DNA of 64,000 nucleotides from Zygnema cylindricum (GCA_037447655.1 JBBHKE010003403.1:31564-95563), one strand, 5' to 3'; counted from the stretch's first letter, positions 45,025 to 56,480 are shown. The notes: generated by a model not told the origin, from the letters alone. Translations and numbers: made by a program.

Positions 45025-46075
45025 TGAAACTCTGAGACCTCCATAAGTCCTCAAAATGGACAGCTTCCAAGAAGCCTCTAGGATAACCTTGACCCCTTTG
45101 TGATTCAGCAAGAACAACTACCACCCTGACAGACAAAAACTCTGACCACCTTCACCTTTGTGAAGGCAAGACTCCCCTAAGTCGATAGCAAAAAGAATCT
45201 TTGAATTTGCTCCCCTAAGAAGTAAATTATAGAGGGTCAAAGTTGACCTTTTGTACAGAAGCTCTCTCGGAGAGAGAGTCCTATCTACCAATTTATCTAA
45301 GTCATATCTCTCTCACAAACTCTATCTACTGACGTACGTAGCGAATCATATTACACTTCCGTACACAAAAGTACAACTGCCAGTGTAATTTCTGTACGGA
45401 TATTCTACGAAATGGCATAAAAGTCGACACATGTCATATCCGGATTCGGTCCTGTAATTCCGAGAGATGCCGCAATCCAACGCAATGTCGCCACGTGTCA
45501 TCCGATGTGACGATGACCACAAACCGCCGAGATTCTCTTCCGGGATCTCGGCTTTCTTTCCGACCGTCCGATTGAATGCACATTTCAGAGCCCTCATAAA
45601 TACTTGCACGGTTAAAGAAACAAGTGCATGCTACTTGTTTTTTATCCGTACCGTAATCCGTACTTCTACATAACTGACTCTGTGTATTCCATAAGCAGTT
45701 GCCGTTAAATGAAATATCCTACTTGGTAATGTTTAAAAATATATCAAACCCTATGGTATGTATCATGATCTAGACCTAGCGGATAAGGCTACCATCTCCC
45801 AGCTGCCTGACGTCCAGCAGGTACCAGGATCAAATCCTGGTTGCATTACAAATCCTTTTAGTAAATAAATTACCATTCAATAAATCAACTAATCTATTTC
45901 CCGTAAACCTCTGGATAGCCTAGGTAGCCATGGCTCTAGCTTCCTGTCCAATTTCTTAGTGACTGCGACAAGTGTGGGAGTTGGAGAGAGAAGTTAGAGA
46001 TAGACTGCCTCGGCTTCTTTTTGTATTTCTATTTAGACCTAGAACTTATTTAAAATAGGACCATCAATTTCTACA
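45025..46075 (-). repeat. 3' LTR of Copia element B
   Basis: It is 1051 bp, starting TGTAGAAATTGATGG and ending GAGTTTCA on the minus strand. An antisense tRNA-like block lies at 45775-45849 (GCGGATAAGGCTACC; T-arm CCAGG-loop-CCTGG) with T4 at 45856-45859. Confidence 0.9.
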
Positions 46076-46084
46076 CTCCCCTTA

Positions 46085-48400
46085 TTTTCTAGTCAATCTT
46101 TAATTTTAGACCACACTTCTCCCTGCAGAAAATTAGCTTAGGGGAAGGCACAGATTTGGTCATCATATCTGCTACCATCTCGCTATTTGGTTGGTACTCT
46201 AAACTGATAATTTTGTTTTCTACTTTCTCTTTAGAAAAGCCGAGTCTATGTCCATGTGTTTGTCTTTAAAAAGATGTTTAGGATTGGCAGAAATAGCGAT
46301 TGCTGCCTGATTATCACAAAAAAAAAATCTGCACACCACTCTTAAGGTGATCAAGCTCACTTAGCAAAGACTTGACCCACATCAATTCTTTTACAGCATA
46401 GCAAAAGGCCATATACTCAGCCTCCATGGTGGACTGAGCAATAGCCTTTTACTGTTTGCTACTCCAACAGCAAGCCCGATCACCCACATATAATACATAT
46501 CCAGAAGTACATCTCCTCATCGGAGCATTATCATAACTGGCATCACTCCAAGTAGCGATGTCAGTATTCTCCCCACCCAAATGCAACCATAGATCCCTAG
46601 TTCCTATCAAATATCCAAGGACTCTCTTTGCTGCCTCCCAATCCCTCTTAGTGGGAGCATTTAGACTTCTACTCAGCACTCCTACAGCTGCAGCAAAATC
46701 CGGCCGGGTGCAATTCATAAAATAGATTAGACTTCCCACTACTTGCCTGTAAGGAATAGTCTGCATGAACTTCTGTTCATCAGGAGATAAATCCTCGTCT
46801 AAGACTATGACTCCTTCTTCCTCACTCCCCTCACTTCCCTTCTTCAACTCCATTGGAGTTGTACAACTATTAGCTTTATCCATTTGAATTTTTTCAAGCA
46901 TGTTCCCTATTGCTTCCTTTTGAGTCAGTTTTATAATTTTCCTTTTCCGGTCTCTCTCTACTTGAATTCCCAAAATATATCTTGCTTCTCCCATATCCTT
47001 CATTTCAAATCTCCCCTTAAGATCGATTTTCAGTTTGTTAATTTTTTTCCATTGATTTACTTAAAACAAGCAAATCGTCAACATAAATTGCAATAAATAT
47101 AAAACCTTCCTCATCTTTGAAAACATAGATTGAGTGATCTGAGCTGATCCGGATATATCCCAGACTGGTAAGAAACTCATCAAGCTTCGTATTCCCTGTC
47201 GAGGCGCCTGTTTCAAACCATAAAGAGATTTAATCAGCCGACATACCTTACTCTCCTCTCCTTCTTCCACAAATCCTTCGGGTAGTCGCATGAAGATCTC
47301 CTCTTCCAATTCTCCATGCAAAAAAGTTGTCTTGATGTCCATCTGGTGCACCTCTATGTCTTCCGCTGCTGCCAGACTGAGAAGTAAGCGGACGGAGGGA
47401 AATGTGACGAACGGGGCAAAGGTTTCCTCGTAGTCAATTCCCTCTTTTTATGTAAATCCCTTTGCCACTAATCGGGCCTTTTAGCACTCAATCGTGTTAT
47501 ATGGGTTCAGTTTTAATTTGAAAACCCACTTACAACTGATTGGTTTTCGGTTAGGTGGACAATCCATCAGCTCCCAAGTATCGGCTGCCATAATTGAGGC
47601 CATCTCCTCATTGATGGTTGTCTTCCACCGGTTCCTTTCAAGACAGGTCATCGCCTCTCCATAAGTCTAAGGTTCATTTTGATGAGATAGTTTTGTTACC
47701 TTGTTATTAGCCTTTTTTTTCTTCCAATCTTTTGCTACTTCTCCTTCCCCCCTCAAAATCTGTGGCCGGAATAGATCGTTCTCGTGGGTTCTTTCGAACA
47801 ATATCGGCTTCTCCCCTGTCCCTTGATTCCAAATCAGTTTCCACCGCGTCTTTCGCTTCGAAAAGAGTTGTCACTGGAGTTTCAGATGCCGAGTCCTTTT
47901 CGGTATGATTTGTACCTGCAAGAATGTCATCTTCCCTAAAACATGGAAAGTTAGGAAGCTCAAAGTCATCGGAATTTTGTGACTCAAATCTGATTTTACC
48001 TAACTTTGTATACTTGAAAGGATCCACACACTTTCCTTCATCCATAACTACTAGATGCTTTACTAAGATTAAATCTTCCCTTTTTAGATCATAAACTCTA
48101 TATCCTTTAACATCATCATCATATCCTAACAAGTATCCCGATTATCCTTTAGGATCTAGCTTTGAACTAGACCAATCTTTATCTAGATGAATACTTGCCT
48201 ACTGAAAACCTTTGAATGAGATATCTTTGGTTTCCGGCCTGTCCATCTCTCAAAAGGTATTTGATCTTTTATAGCTGAAGTAAGAACTCTATTTTTGAGG
48301 TTATTAGCATAGTTCATTCCTTCAGCCCCAAAACCTTTTTCCTATCTTCTTATCATACAACATACTTCTAGCACTTTCACTTAGTGTTCTATTTAACCTT
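46085..48400 (-). pseudogene. Copia B integrase end, reverse transcriptase and RNase H
   Basis: The frame 48132-47707 (GYDDDVKGYRVYDLKREDLI, then an acidic spacer) ends integrase. RT pieces: MHQMDIKTTFLHGELEEEIF and SLYGLKQAPRQ (47351-47061), with the catalytic region just beyond a frameshift, then EARYILGIQVERD and YRQVVGSLIYFMN (47003-46449). RNase H has ATWSDASYDN with its aspartate intact, and EAEYMAF-like sequence downstream of a stop at 46449. The 3' end before the polypurine tract is frameshifted. Confidence 0.8.
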
Positions 48401-48453
48401 TCAGCTACCCCAATCTGTTCCGGGATTTCTGGAATTGTCTTTTGGTGTTGGAC

Positions 48454-49415
48454 TCAATCTTCCCTCAGAAAATCCTCAAGCTGGTTAGAAGTATACTCTC
48501 CACCATTGTCACTTCTTACTCTCTTGATTGGAGTTTCATGGAGTTTTTCGCTCCATGCTTTATACTGACTAAAACAATCCTGAGCTTCTGACTTGTTTTT
48601 CAAAAAATGCACCGTGGAATACCGAGACCAATCATCAGTGATAGTCATCATTAATCTCTTCCCCCCAGTTGAGGGCACTTTAGCCGGTCCCCAAATATCT
48701 GTGTGTACTAAATCTAGAATTTTTTCTCCCTTATAGGTGGTTTTTTTGGGAAATATGTGTGCTTTACCTTGAGCACATCCACTACAATCACTTATATTAT
48801 CACTCTCACTTAACTGAATCCCTTCCACCACTCCCATCTTTTTCATCTCTCTTAACTTATCGAGATTCACATGCCCAAGCCTCTTATGCCACATCATTAT
48901 ATCATGAACGCCAATATAATAAAGTTTCTTTGTTTCATTACTTAAAATCAGCCTAAACATCCCTTGGCTACTTTTCTCAACAATGAAAAAGACATCCTTC
49001 TCAAAACTAGCAGTAAAGACTCTATCCCTAGTGCTAGTAAAAAAACCCTTTTCATCTAATACAATGTAGAGAAAGGGTTTTGGTTCAGTTTCGGAATAAA
49101 CAATAGATCGGAGAATGTTACTATGGATGTCTTTCCTTCTACTAGCACTTTCACATCTACCGATCCTACAAGAGTAGTAGTGACTATTCTCCCATCCTCG
49201 TACTCTATCTCTACGGTGGGAATATTTCTTATCTTAGTGAACAAGTGCTTTTACTTACACATGTGCATGGAGGCACCTGAATCTATAATCCAGCCTGCTT
49301 CACCTTTCAATCCACCGTAAGCACATTTTTGCCTTCGTGGAATTTCGACCTCGTTTTTCGCCTCCAACTCCTCATCCAATAGAAGCTCATCGTCCTCGTC
49401 CTCAGATTCCGCCTC
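48454..49415 (-). pseudogene. Copia B protease and integrase
   Basis: The protease active site WIIDSGASMHMC (about 49295-49260) keeps the catalytic aspartate. VEIEYEDGRIVTTTLVG follows. Integrase (48960-48454 frame) has MMWHKRLGHV, DCSGCAQGKAH, HTDIWGPAKVP and SDNGGEYTS, giving the zinc motif and two acidic residues. GVAERLNR with the glutamate is just past a stop at about 48452. A stop also lies after NPFSTLY (49056). Confidence 0.85.
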
Positions 49416-49422
49416 ATGTAAC

Positions 49423-50160
49423 TGTTGTTTTTAGAAAGCTTTAGTCCTCTTTATGCCTCAGCTGTGAGAGAGAGTTGTTCAGGACTTAAGCTATTTTTGG
49501 TTGAGTTCGGTTCAGTACTTACCGAATTTAGTGTGACAGTGAAGTTGGGAGTTCACGGTTCAGTCACACTTGGAACACGTTTCTTCACTTGGGAGAATGC
49601 GTGAGTATGTCCTCCGTGGACGTACGGAAATTCGGCAGGACCACTGGACTTCGTAAAGTCAATTCTACGGTGCCAAATCCTCTAATCGGACCGCTGACAG
49701 CCGCCGCCAACAAATAGTGACGAGGCGTGACTAGATCATTATCACTTTACGTTGTCTGAACTTCGGTGTAAATATTTGTGATAGAATGTTAGATGTACGG
49801 CTGGAATGTCTCCGTACAGCTTAGTGTAGTTTCGGTGTATAAAAGTAGGACTTAGTGAATTTGATTTTTAGGAACAAATGATATGAAAACTGTACACTCA
49901 GTTTTATGTAATTTCATTTCTACATATCTCACAGATTTGTAAGCGGAATTCATTGAAATTTTGTGTGTGTGTTCCTTTGTATGTTATCTACATTGTGGCA
50001 AATTTTCAAGAAGCTTACAGCGTTTTTCAGAAAGTTATAGTCTGTCAATGTTGTTGTTCAGCCATCGGAATTTGTGGAAGCTTCCTCTCTTGATTTGTTC
50101 TACGATGACTACTGCTGCATCTTCTTCATCTTCAGTACCAGAAGTTGTCTCAAAACAACA
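49423..50160 (+). mobile_element. Solo LTR of a different family nested in Copia B
   Basis: It is 738 bp, starting TGTTGTTTTTAG and ending CAAAACAACA, with perfect 5-bp duplications GTAAC (49418-49422, 50161-50165). A TATA-like TATAAAAG lies at about 49838. An ATG at 50105 opens MTTAASSSSSVPEVVSKQQ up to the LTR end, so this family also seems to start gag inside the LTR. Removing it rejoins the Copia B frame exactly (VTQ-LHEAESED). Confidence 0.85.
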
Positions 50161-51184
50161 GTAACTGTGTCACAAGTGCCTTTTTCTTTCCCCTCGGGGT
50201 ACTACTTGTCTGCCCCTCCTTTAACCGAAGCTCGGTTAACTTAGTGCACTCTGCTATATAGTGCCCCGGTTTCTTACAAAAATGACATAAACCTTTGGGA
50301 GTCCTTGGTCTGAACTCGTCGGTCTGATTTTTTTGCTCCCTCCCTCCATAGTTTTCGACCGGTTTCCGGGAATCTTTGTTCCTCCAATCGGTCGCAATTG
50401 CTAGGGCTTGCCCACTCTTTCCTCCCATTCGTATCTCAATCGTATTCTCTTGAACAAGAATCATCCCTACCACTGAGTTCCATATCCACCTTGAGTTCGG
50501 CAAGTCCTGCACACTGTTGACTATGTTCTCAAACTCATCGGGTAACTTCATTAGTAAACAGTTAAGCTTTTCTTTTTCACTAAAATCTTTTCCCGCACTC
50601 TCTAGCTCCATGAAGAGTGTAGCGAGCTCATTGCAAAAATCCAACATCTTCCCCCCTTTGTATACATACTCCTTAACTTTCTGATCAGCCATTTGTTGTT
50701 GCTGAATCGTGCCACTTTCGTACATCTCTATGAGAGCCATCCAAAGATCGGATGCCCTTTCTACCTGCAAATGAGGACATGCAAGTCCTTGAGTGAGATG
50801 GCGTAGGATGAAGTGTTTTGCCGCCATATTGTTAAAGTCCCAGGTTTCAGTATCATTCTCCTCGTTCCTCGGAATAGGTGACATGAATGCCGAACCAGTT
50901 GCTATTGGTGTGGTCGTCTCATTCTCCTTTCCTTTGTCCACCACCTCTCCTTCTTTTGTTTCCTCCGTTGAAGGTGAATCCGCTTTCCTGGTGAATCTGC
51001 TTCCTCCTAAGCTTGGAGGGATTCCACGACTTGATGGACGCCCTACTCGTCCACTCACTAATCCCCAAAACCTTTTCTCGCATAGAGCTCCTATCATCAT
51101 ACTTTCCCAGTATATAAAGCTAGTTCCATTAAAGATTGGTACCTTAGAGAATGGGCCCATAACTTGAAACTCTGAGTCCTCCAT
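50150..51184 (-). CDS. Copia B gag, intact frame
   Basis: This is 344 residues. It starts at ATG 51184 inside the 5' LTR (MEDSEFQVMGPFSKVP); residues 7-11 come from the primer-binding site. Residues about 105-235 form the helical gag domain (TWDFNNMAAKHFILRHLTQG, LWMALIEMYESGTIQQQQM, LLMKLPDEFENIVNSV). A zinc knuckle CHFCKKPGHYIAEC has ligands C300, C303, H308 and C313. The last four residues and the stop come from the solo LTR inserted at 50160; the original frame continued LHEAESEDEDDELLLDE toward the protease. It would form the virus-like particle and bind RNA. It is the best gag reference for the family here. Confidence 0.85.
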   Translation of the reverse strand: MEDSEFQVMGPFSKVPIFNGTSFIYWESMMIGALCEKRFWGLVSGRVGRPSSRGIPPSLGGSRFTRKADSPSTEETKEGEVVDKGKENETTTPIATGSAFMSPIPRNEENDTETWDFNNMAAKHFILRHLTQGLACPHLQVERASDLWMALIEMYESGTIQQQQMADQKVKEYVYKGGKMLDFCNELATLFMELESAGKDFSEKEKLNCLLMKLPDEFENIVNSVQDLPNSRWIWNSVVGMILVQENTIEIRMGGKSGQALAIATDWRNKDSRKPVENYGGREQKNQTDEFRPRTPKGLCHFCKKPGHYIAECTKLTELRLKEGQTSSTPRGKKKALVTQLLLF

Positions 51185-52243
51185 AAGTCCTCAGAATGGA
51201 CATCTTCCAAGAAGCCTTTAGGATAACCCTGACCCCTTCGTGTTTCAGCGAGAACAACTGCCACCTTGGTAGACCAAATCTTTGACCACCTTCACCTTTA
51301 TGATGGCAAGACTCCCTTGAGTCGATAGCAAAAAGAATCTCTGGATTTGCTCACCTGAGCAGTAAGTTATGAAGGGTCATAGTTGACTTTTTGTACAAAA
51401 GCTCTCTGGGAGAGAGGGTCCTATCTACCATTTTTTCTAAGTCCTATCTCTCTCACAAACTCTATCTAGTGACGTACGGAGCCAATCATATTACACTTCC
51501 GTACACAAAAGTACAGCTGCCGATGTACTTTCTGTATAGATATTGTACGACATGGCCTAAAAGTCGACACATGTTATATCCGGATTCAGTCCCGTAATTC
51601 TCGGAGATGCCGCGATCCAACGCAATATCGCCATGTGTCATCCGATGTGGCGTTGACCACAAACCGCTGAGATTCTCTTCCGCGATCTCGACTTTCTTCC
51701 CGGTCGTCTGATTGAATGCAGATTTCAATCAGAGCCCTCATAAATACTTGCGCGGTATTTGTTTCGTTTAAAGAAACAAATGCATGCTACTTGTTTCTTA
51801 TCCGTACCGTAATCCGTACTTCTACATAGATGACTCTGTGTATTCCGTAGCAGTTGCCGTTAAATGAAATATCCTACATGGTAATGCTTAAATAAATATC
51901 AAACCCTATAATATGTATCAAGATCTAGACCTAACGGATAAAGCTACCTTCTGCCGGCTCCCTGACGTCCCGCAGGTACTTGGATCAAATCCTAGTTGCA
52001 TCACAAATCCTTTTAGTAAATAAACTACCATTCAATAAATCAACTAATCTACTTCCCGTAAACCTCTAGATAGCCTAGGTAGCCATGGCTCTAGCTTCCT
52101 CTCCAACTTCTCATTGACTGCGACAAGTGTGGGAGTTGGAGAGAGAAGTTGGAGAGAGAAGTTAGAGATAGATTGCCTCGGCTTCTTTCTGTATTTCTAT
52201 TTAGACCTAGAAAACACTTAAAAAATGACCATCAATTTCTACA
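51165..52243 (-). repeat. 5' LTR of Copia element B
   Basis: It is 1079 bp and parallels the 3' LTR. The gag ATG (51184) is 20 nt before its end. An antisense tRNA-like block lies at 51929-52003 with T4 at 52011-52014. A GAGAGAAGTTGGA duplication at about 52138-52165 explains part of the length difference. Confidence 0.9.
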
Positions 52244-52248
52244 CATCG

Positions 52249-53310
52249 ATCCTTTGGGTTTCCTTCCTATCAGTTGGAAGCCGGTACAGTTGAGTCCTCA
52301 TACAGACGGGGTCGTTATATTAGATCTATTCGCTAGGATCGGAACTTCACCATTTTCATGTTTACGGAATGGTCTCCTCATTCGTCACAACTATGCAGTA
52401 GAAATTCATCCATTAGTTAGGAAAGCACAATTGCACCACTATAATCTCCTGCATTCACAGTATCCACAGTTGTTTCCAAAGTCATCCTTTCTACACATGC
52501 ACACCGCTCTTTCACAAGACATCCGCATCCTTAGTATTCATCATTTACGGGATGTCGAACTGATAGACATTGTTTTCGGAGGGTGGGGGTGTCAAAGCAT
52601 GTTTAGGGCCGGCAAAGGTCTTGGTTTGGCGGATCCTCGTACCAAATTGTTTTTTTAGCTTTTGAGGGTCCTACATTTTCTTCAAACCATGGCCTAGCCT
52701 GTCGGTTACATTTTAGAGAACGTCGATGCTTTTAATGATCTTCGGCCTACAGTCTTGGCTGACTATAAGCGCATAGAACACCTTATCGGACCCCCGCTAA
52801 TTATTGATACCGCTCGACATGGGTCTTTGGCACATTGGGTTCGCTCCAAATGGACAAATCTAATCGATGTTGGTCGACTTTGTGAGGCTAATTTGTTTGT
52901 AAGACCTCCCACTACAGACATTACGACCGCTTTGCTTCCCTTTCACCAAGTCCAATCATGTGTCCAAACTCACTACGCTCCGAATTACAGCAATAATGTA
53001 CCTAGCAAGCCCTTCAAGGTCCTTCCTACTTTAGTGTCTTACCCTAATTCCCATGCATACTCTAATAACGGTCCGGGCATGCTTTGGAATAATATCACTG
53101 GAGAATTAGAGGAGCCTACGGCCACAGAACGGGAACATCTCATGCATTTTATTCCAGGTACTACTGCGGCCTCCGCACTTACGGATAGACTGCGTTGCAC
53201 TTTGTTGGGTAGGGTCATGGATCCTCAGTCTTTATCATTTATCTTCGGTCTCGGCCTTGCAGCTGGTTGCTACGTACATAATCACCCCATACAACCAGCT
53301 GGGGGGGAGA
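52249..53310 (+). pseudogene. C5-cytosine DNA methyltransferase domain of gypsy element 2
   Basis: The frame is continuous from the Copia insertion site to the linker before RT, with only two in-frame TAG stops (about 52657 and 52696). Motifs appear in the order of m5C methyltransferases: I, VVILDLFARIGTS (SAM binding; one glycine changed to arginine); then YAVEIHPLVRKAQ; DIRILSIHHL; IV, IVFGGWGCQSM with the catalytic cysteine (the usual proline before it is glycine), followed by RAGKGLGLADPRTKLFF; VI, YILENVDAF; VIII-like, GSLAHWVRSKWTNL; and a C-terminal TRD and IX/X-like part (ATEREHLMHFIPGTT, RLRCTLLGRVMD). The DPRT...LFF and RxxxWTN features resemble DNMT3/DRM-type enzymes. It would methylate cytosines in DNA, perhaps the element's own cDNA or integration sites. 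Confidence 0.85.
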
Positions 53311-53561
53311 ATACGCCGGCTCCTTCACGGCTTGTTTCCTCTCGCACCTCTCCTAATCTCAAGGGAAATCCATTTCAGTTTTTTCTCTTCCCTTTTCTCA
53401 CACTTGCGGTTAAGGACATCTCCATCTATGATTTCTTCAACCTCAATCATATGTCTTGGGAAATCCCGGCCTATACAGCCGCTGAATCCACAATTTCGTC
53501 GTTTCCTCGTCCAAAACCACACTGGACAGCTGCATTTCCGACGCGTAGCTAGCACCACTGG

Positions 53562-54737
53562 GTGAACCGCTTGCAGCAGACTCCGATAAAATACAAGTTA
53601 GGCCACTCACTCATCGCCGATGAGCAAATTGCATTTGCTCAGGCCATGGAAGCTTTCACTATCAAGAGTTCCGAGACGCCCACGTGGAAGTTCGGTTCTA
53701 GTCTAACAAAAGCGGAACAGGCACTATTAAGTAACACAGTCACCCGTCATATAGATGCGTTTGCTTTCCCCATGAATGACCTTGGACGTCATTCTACTTA
53801 CAAAATGTCAATCGACCTTGAAGACGATCAACCTATCTTTAAGCGAAAACATCGTCTCTCTAAAATGGAATGGGAGATTGTGGACAAATGATGCGCAAAA
53901 TTGGAAGAAGCCGGTCTAATCTATCGGTCAGATTCCACCCTTGCCGCCCCCACAGTCATGCCTAGGAAGAAAGATTCCGACGAAAATTTCACTGAGCGAA
54001 AAATGTGTGGGGACTACCGAGAGCTCAATGCCCGAACCGTTCAAGACCGCCACCCTATGCCTCTAGCGGATGAAATATTTGACCATGTAGGTGGTGTAAA
54101 GTTCTTTAGTATTCTTGACTTGCGTCAAAGGTTTAACCAGATTGAAATCGAGGAAAGAGATCGGCATAAAACTGCATTTTGGGGAAGTGATGGCCGGTGG
54201 GAATGGGCAGTCATGCCGTTTGGTATTAAGAACGCACCCGCCGTGTTTCAAAAAGGCATGGATTCGGTGCTGGGTGGATGTAAATTTGCCCGGTGCTACA
54301 TCGATGACTTGATATTCGCTTCCGCCACGGTTGAAGAGCACGCCCGCCATATTGAGTGGGTTCTCACCGAGTTAAAGAAAGTCGGGCTGAAGTGTCACTC
54401 AGCCAAGTGTACTTTCGGTGCGGAGGGAGTGCCCTATCTCGGCCATTTTATTTCAGCTGAGGGCATCACTCCCTTGGAAGCTAAGGTGGAGGCTATCACT
54501 AAACTGTCGGCCCCTACAAATCTCACTAGTCTGAGGGCTTTTCTCGAACTAACCAATTGTTACCGTCGTTTTGTACTAAATTTTAGTACGATGGCTTCTC
54601 CCCTAAATGACCTCCTCAAGAAAGATGTGCCTTTTGTTTGGGGACCCGCCCAAACAAAAGCGTTTCAAAAACTGAAAACCGCCCTTTCAAGCGCTCCCAT
54701 TCTCCGAACTCTTAACCACAAGCTTCTTTTTTGCCTA
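53562..54737 (+). pseudogene. Gypsy 2 reverse transcriptase
   Basis: The frame 53562-53891, a TGA at 53889-53891, then 53901-54740. The RT landmarks are clear: HRLSKMEWEIVDK, LEEAGLIYRSDSTLAAPTV, MCGDYRELNARTVQDRHPMP, FFSILDLRQRFNQI (first aspartate), TAFWGSDGRWEWAVMPFGIK, NAPAVFQ, and catalytic CYIDDLIFAS. KCTFGAEGVPYLGHFISAEG and the connection region YRRFVLNFSTMASPLNDLL follow. It would copy the element RNA. It is separated from the methyltransferase by about 250 bp of linker (HWTAAFPTRS then a stop). Confidence 0.9.
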
Positions 54738-55130
54738 TAAACCAATTTCGAGAAGCTAGGCATTGCGGCTATTTTAACGCAAAGAGAGTTAAATGGAGAG
54801 GAATACGTAGTGGCATACGCCAGCCGGAGCAATAACCAAGCTGAATCTAATTGCAGTAGTTACGAGGGTGAATGTCTCGCCGCGGTATTGGGTATTGTTC
54901 ATTTTCGACATTATCTTTACGACAAGCCATTCACGCTCCTAACTGACCATCAACCCTTTCATTGGTTGATGACCAACGATAAGCTTTCAGGGAAGCTTGC
55001 CCGATGGGCTTTAATTTTACACGAGTACGACGTTGATATCATCCATCAGCCCTGTTTGTTAAGCTTGAACGCCGACGGGATTCTTGGAATCCACTACCCC
55101 GGACCACCGATATCGGTGTCCGGCAAGATT
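54738..55130 (+). pseudogene. Gypsy 2 RNase H
   Basis: After a TAA at 54738-54740 the frame continues TNFEKLGIAAILTQ, where the first catalytic aspartate position reads asparagine. YEGECLAAVLGIVHFRHYLY supplies the glutamate and LLTDHQPFHWLM the next aspartate. WALILHEYDVDIIHQPCLLS is the typical end of Ty3/gypsy RNase H. Confidence 0.85.
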
Positions 55131-55299
55131 TCAACGAGGACGAGGTACCGGCCATGTGGGCTGGTTCCTATATCACTTACTGTCTCTCTTCTATTCCTCA
55201 CCCTCGGCCGGCCACAGATTCGTGGCGCGACGGCCCATTTATCCTCTTTCGCCCCTCTCAAACCTTTCGGCCCGGTACTACCGCCGAGGAGGAAGACCG

Positions 55300-56480
55300 A
55301 GTAAAGAAACGAGCCAAAAATTATCTGTGGCTCGGCGGATCTTTAGTTCGATTGGTGGCGGACAGCAGTCATCGGCATGTTCCTCGGCCAACTGAGCGCT
55401 TGTCCTTGATTGAGCAGATACATACCGAGCTTAGCCATTATGGGACCAAGCGTACTTTGAGCCTTGTACAGGCACACTATTGGTAGTCAGGCATGCAAAC
55501 AGATGTGGCAGCCATTCTCCACAAATGCGCCACATGGGACCGGCTACGCACCTATTTCTCTAATCGGCAGGTGTCTCTACAGCCATTGCCTATCAGCGGA
55601 TTGTTTTATGGCTAGTCCGTGGATCTTGCCGGACCGTTTCCCTTATCTCGAAAGGGGAAACAATACATCATGATAATGATTGAAAATTTTAGCAAGTGGG
55701 TAGAGGTGGTCGCTCTTCCCTAGAAGACCGCTAAATTGACCACAGTTGCTTTTAAAGAGCACGTTCTCATGCGTTATAGAGCTCCTGTGGAGATTCTCAC
55801 GGACTAGGGTACGGAGTTCCTCGGGGAATTTCAAGAGATGTTGGATAAAGCTTTAATTGATCATCGCCGGACGAGTCGTGATCACCCACAAGCTGATGGC
55901 TTGGCGGAACGAGTTGTCCAAACTTTGAAGCAGGCTCTCCGTAAGCTTTGTTTCGAGAAACACATCTCCGTTTGGGACGAATCCTTGGGCTATATCATCA
56001 TGGGGTACCGGATGTCCGTACAAGCTAGCTTAGCTAATTTCAGCCGGTACTATACTCTCTTCGGTGTAGCACCCTTGCTTGGTCGGCATATTCAAAAAGC
56101 AGCAAGTTTACCTTTGCCTCTAATGTTTGACACCATATTCTTGGAAGAACTAACTCGCCGTGCTTTGCTTTTCGCTCGTGATATGCCCATGGCTTTTGAT
56201 AATTTGCAGATTGGCCAACATCGCGATACTTTGCGCTTTGCCATCACGCGAAGTGGCAGTTATAAGCCTCAACAAAAATCTTACCAAGTCGGAGATTACG
56301 TGTACCTTCGACGACAATCTTTCTACACTTTGGACACGGATGTTTCACCACACATTCTTCGTGTGGTGGAAATGGATGCTAATGGGATGTTGGGTTTCCA
56401 GGGTGCGGATACAAGGATAATTCGAGAGCATTCGAAGAACTGTGCACCTTGTTACTTACCAGATTTGTCACAGGATATGG
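55300..56480 (+). pseudogene. Gypsy 2 integrase
   Basis: The zinc-binding part: IHTELSHYGTKRTLSLVQAH then HKCATW, where the last cysteine is lost. Core: VDLAGPFPLSRKGKQYIMIM, VEILTD (then a stop) GTEFLGEF, and HPQADGLAERVVQTLKQALR with the glutamate, giving the D-D-E set. The C-terminal part, YQVGDYVYLRR ... ILRVVEMDANGMLGFQ, is like the GPY/F module. In-frame stops lie near 55486, 55616, 55722 and 55807. It would insert the element's DNA. A PHD finger follows where chromoviruses carry a chromodomain. Confidence 0.85.

Larger units (their letters stand above)
45025..52243 (-). mobile_element. Autonomous-type Copia element B, full length, with nested solo LTR
   Basis: It has a 5' LTR 51165-52243 (1079 bp) and 3' LTR 45025-46075 (1051 bp), flanked by CACCG (45020-45024) and CATCG (52244-52248). 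Minus-strand order is gag (intact), [solo LTR 49423-50160], protease, integrase, RT, RNase H. A polypurine tract (AATAAGGGGAG) precedes the 3' LTR. The primer-binding site after the 5' LTR reads AGTTATGGGCCCATT, slightly off the family consensus. It sits just before the methyltransferase of gypsy 2. Confidence 0.95.

Noticed and set aside
49422-50161. Harbinger-type element with TAA duplication and CTGTTGTTTT ends
   Set aside because: Shifting the boundary by one base gives TG...CA ends with a longer, perfect 5-bp GTAAC duplication, plus a TATA box, which fits a solo LTR better.
53257-53565. Alternative plus-strand frame over the methyltransferase end
   Set aside because: It is out of frame with the recognisable MTase motifs and has none of its own.
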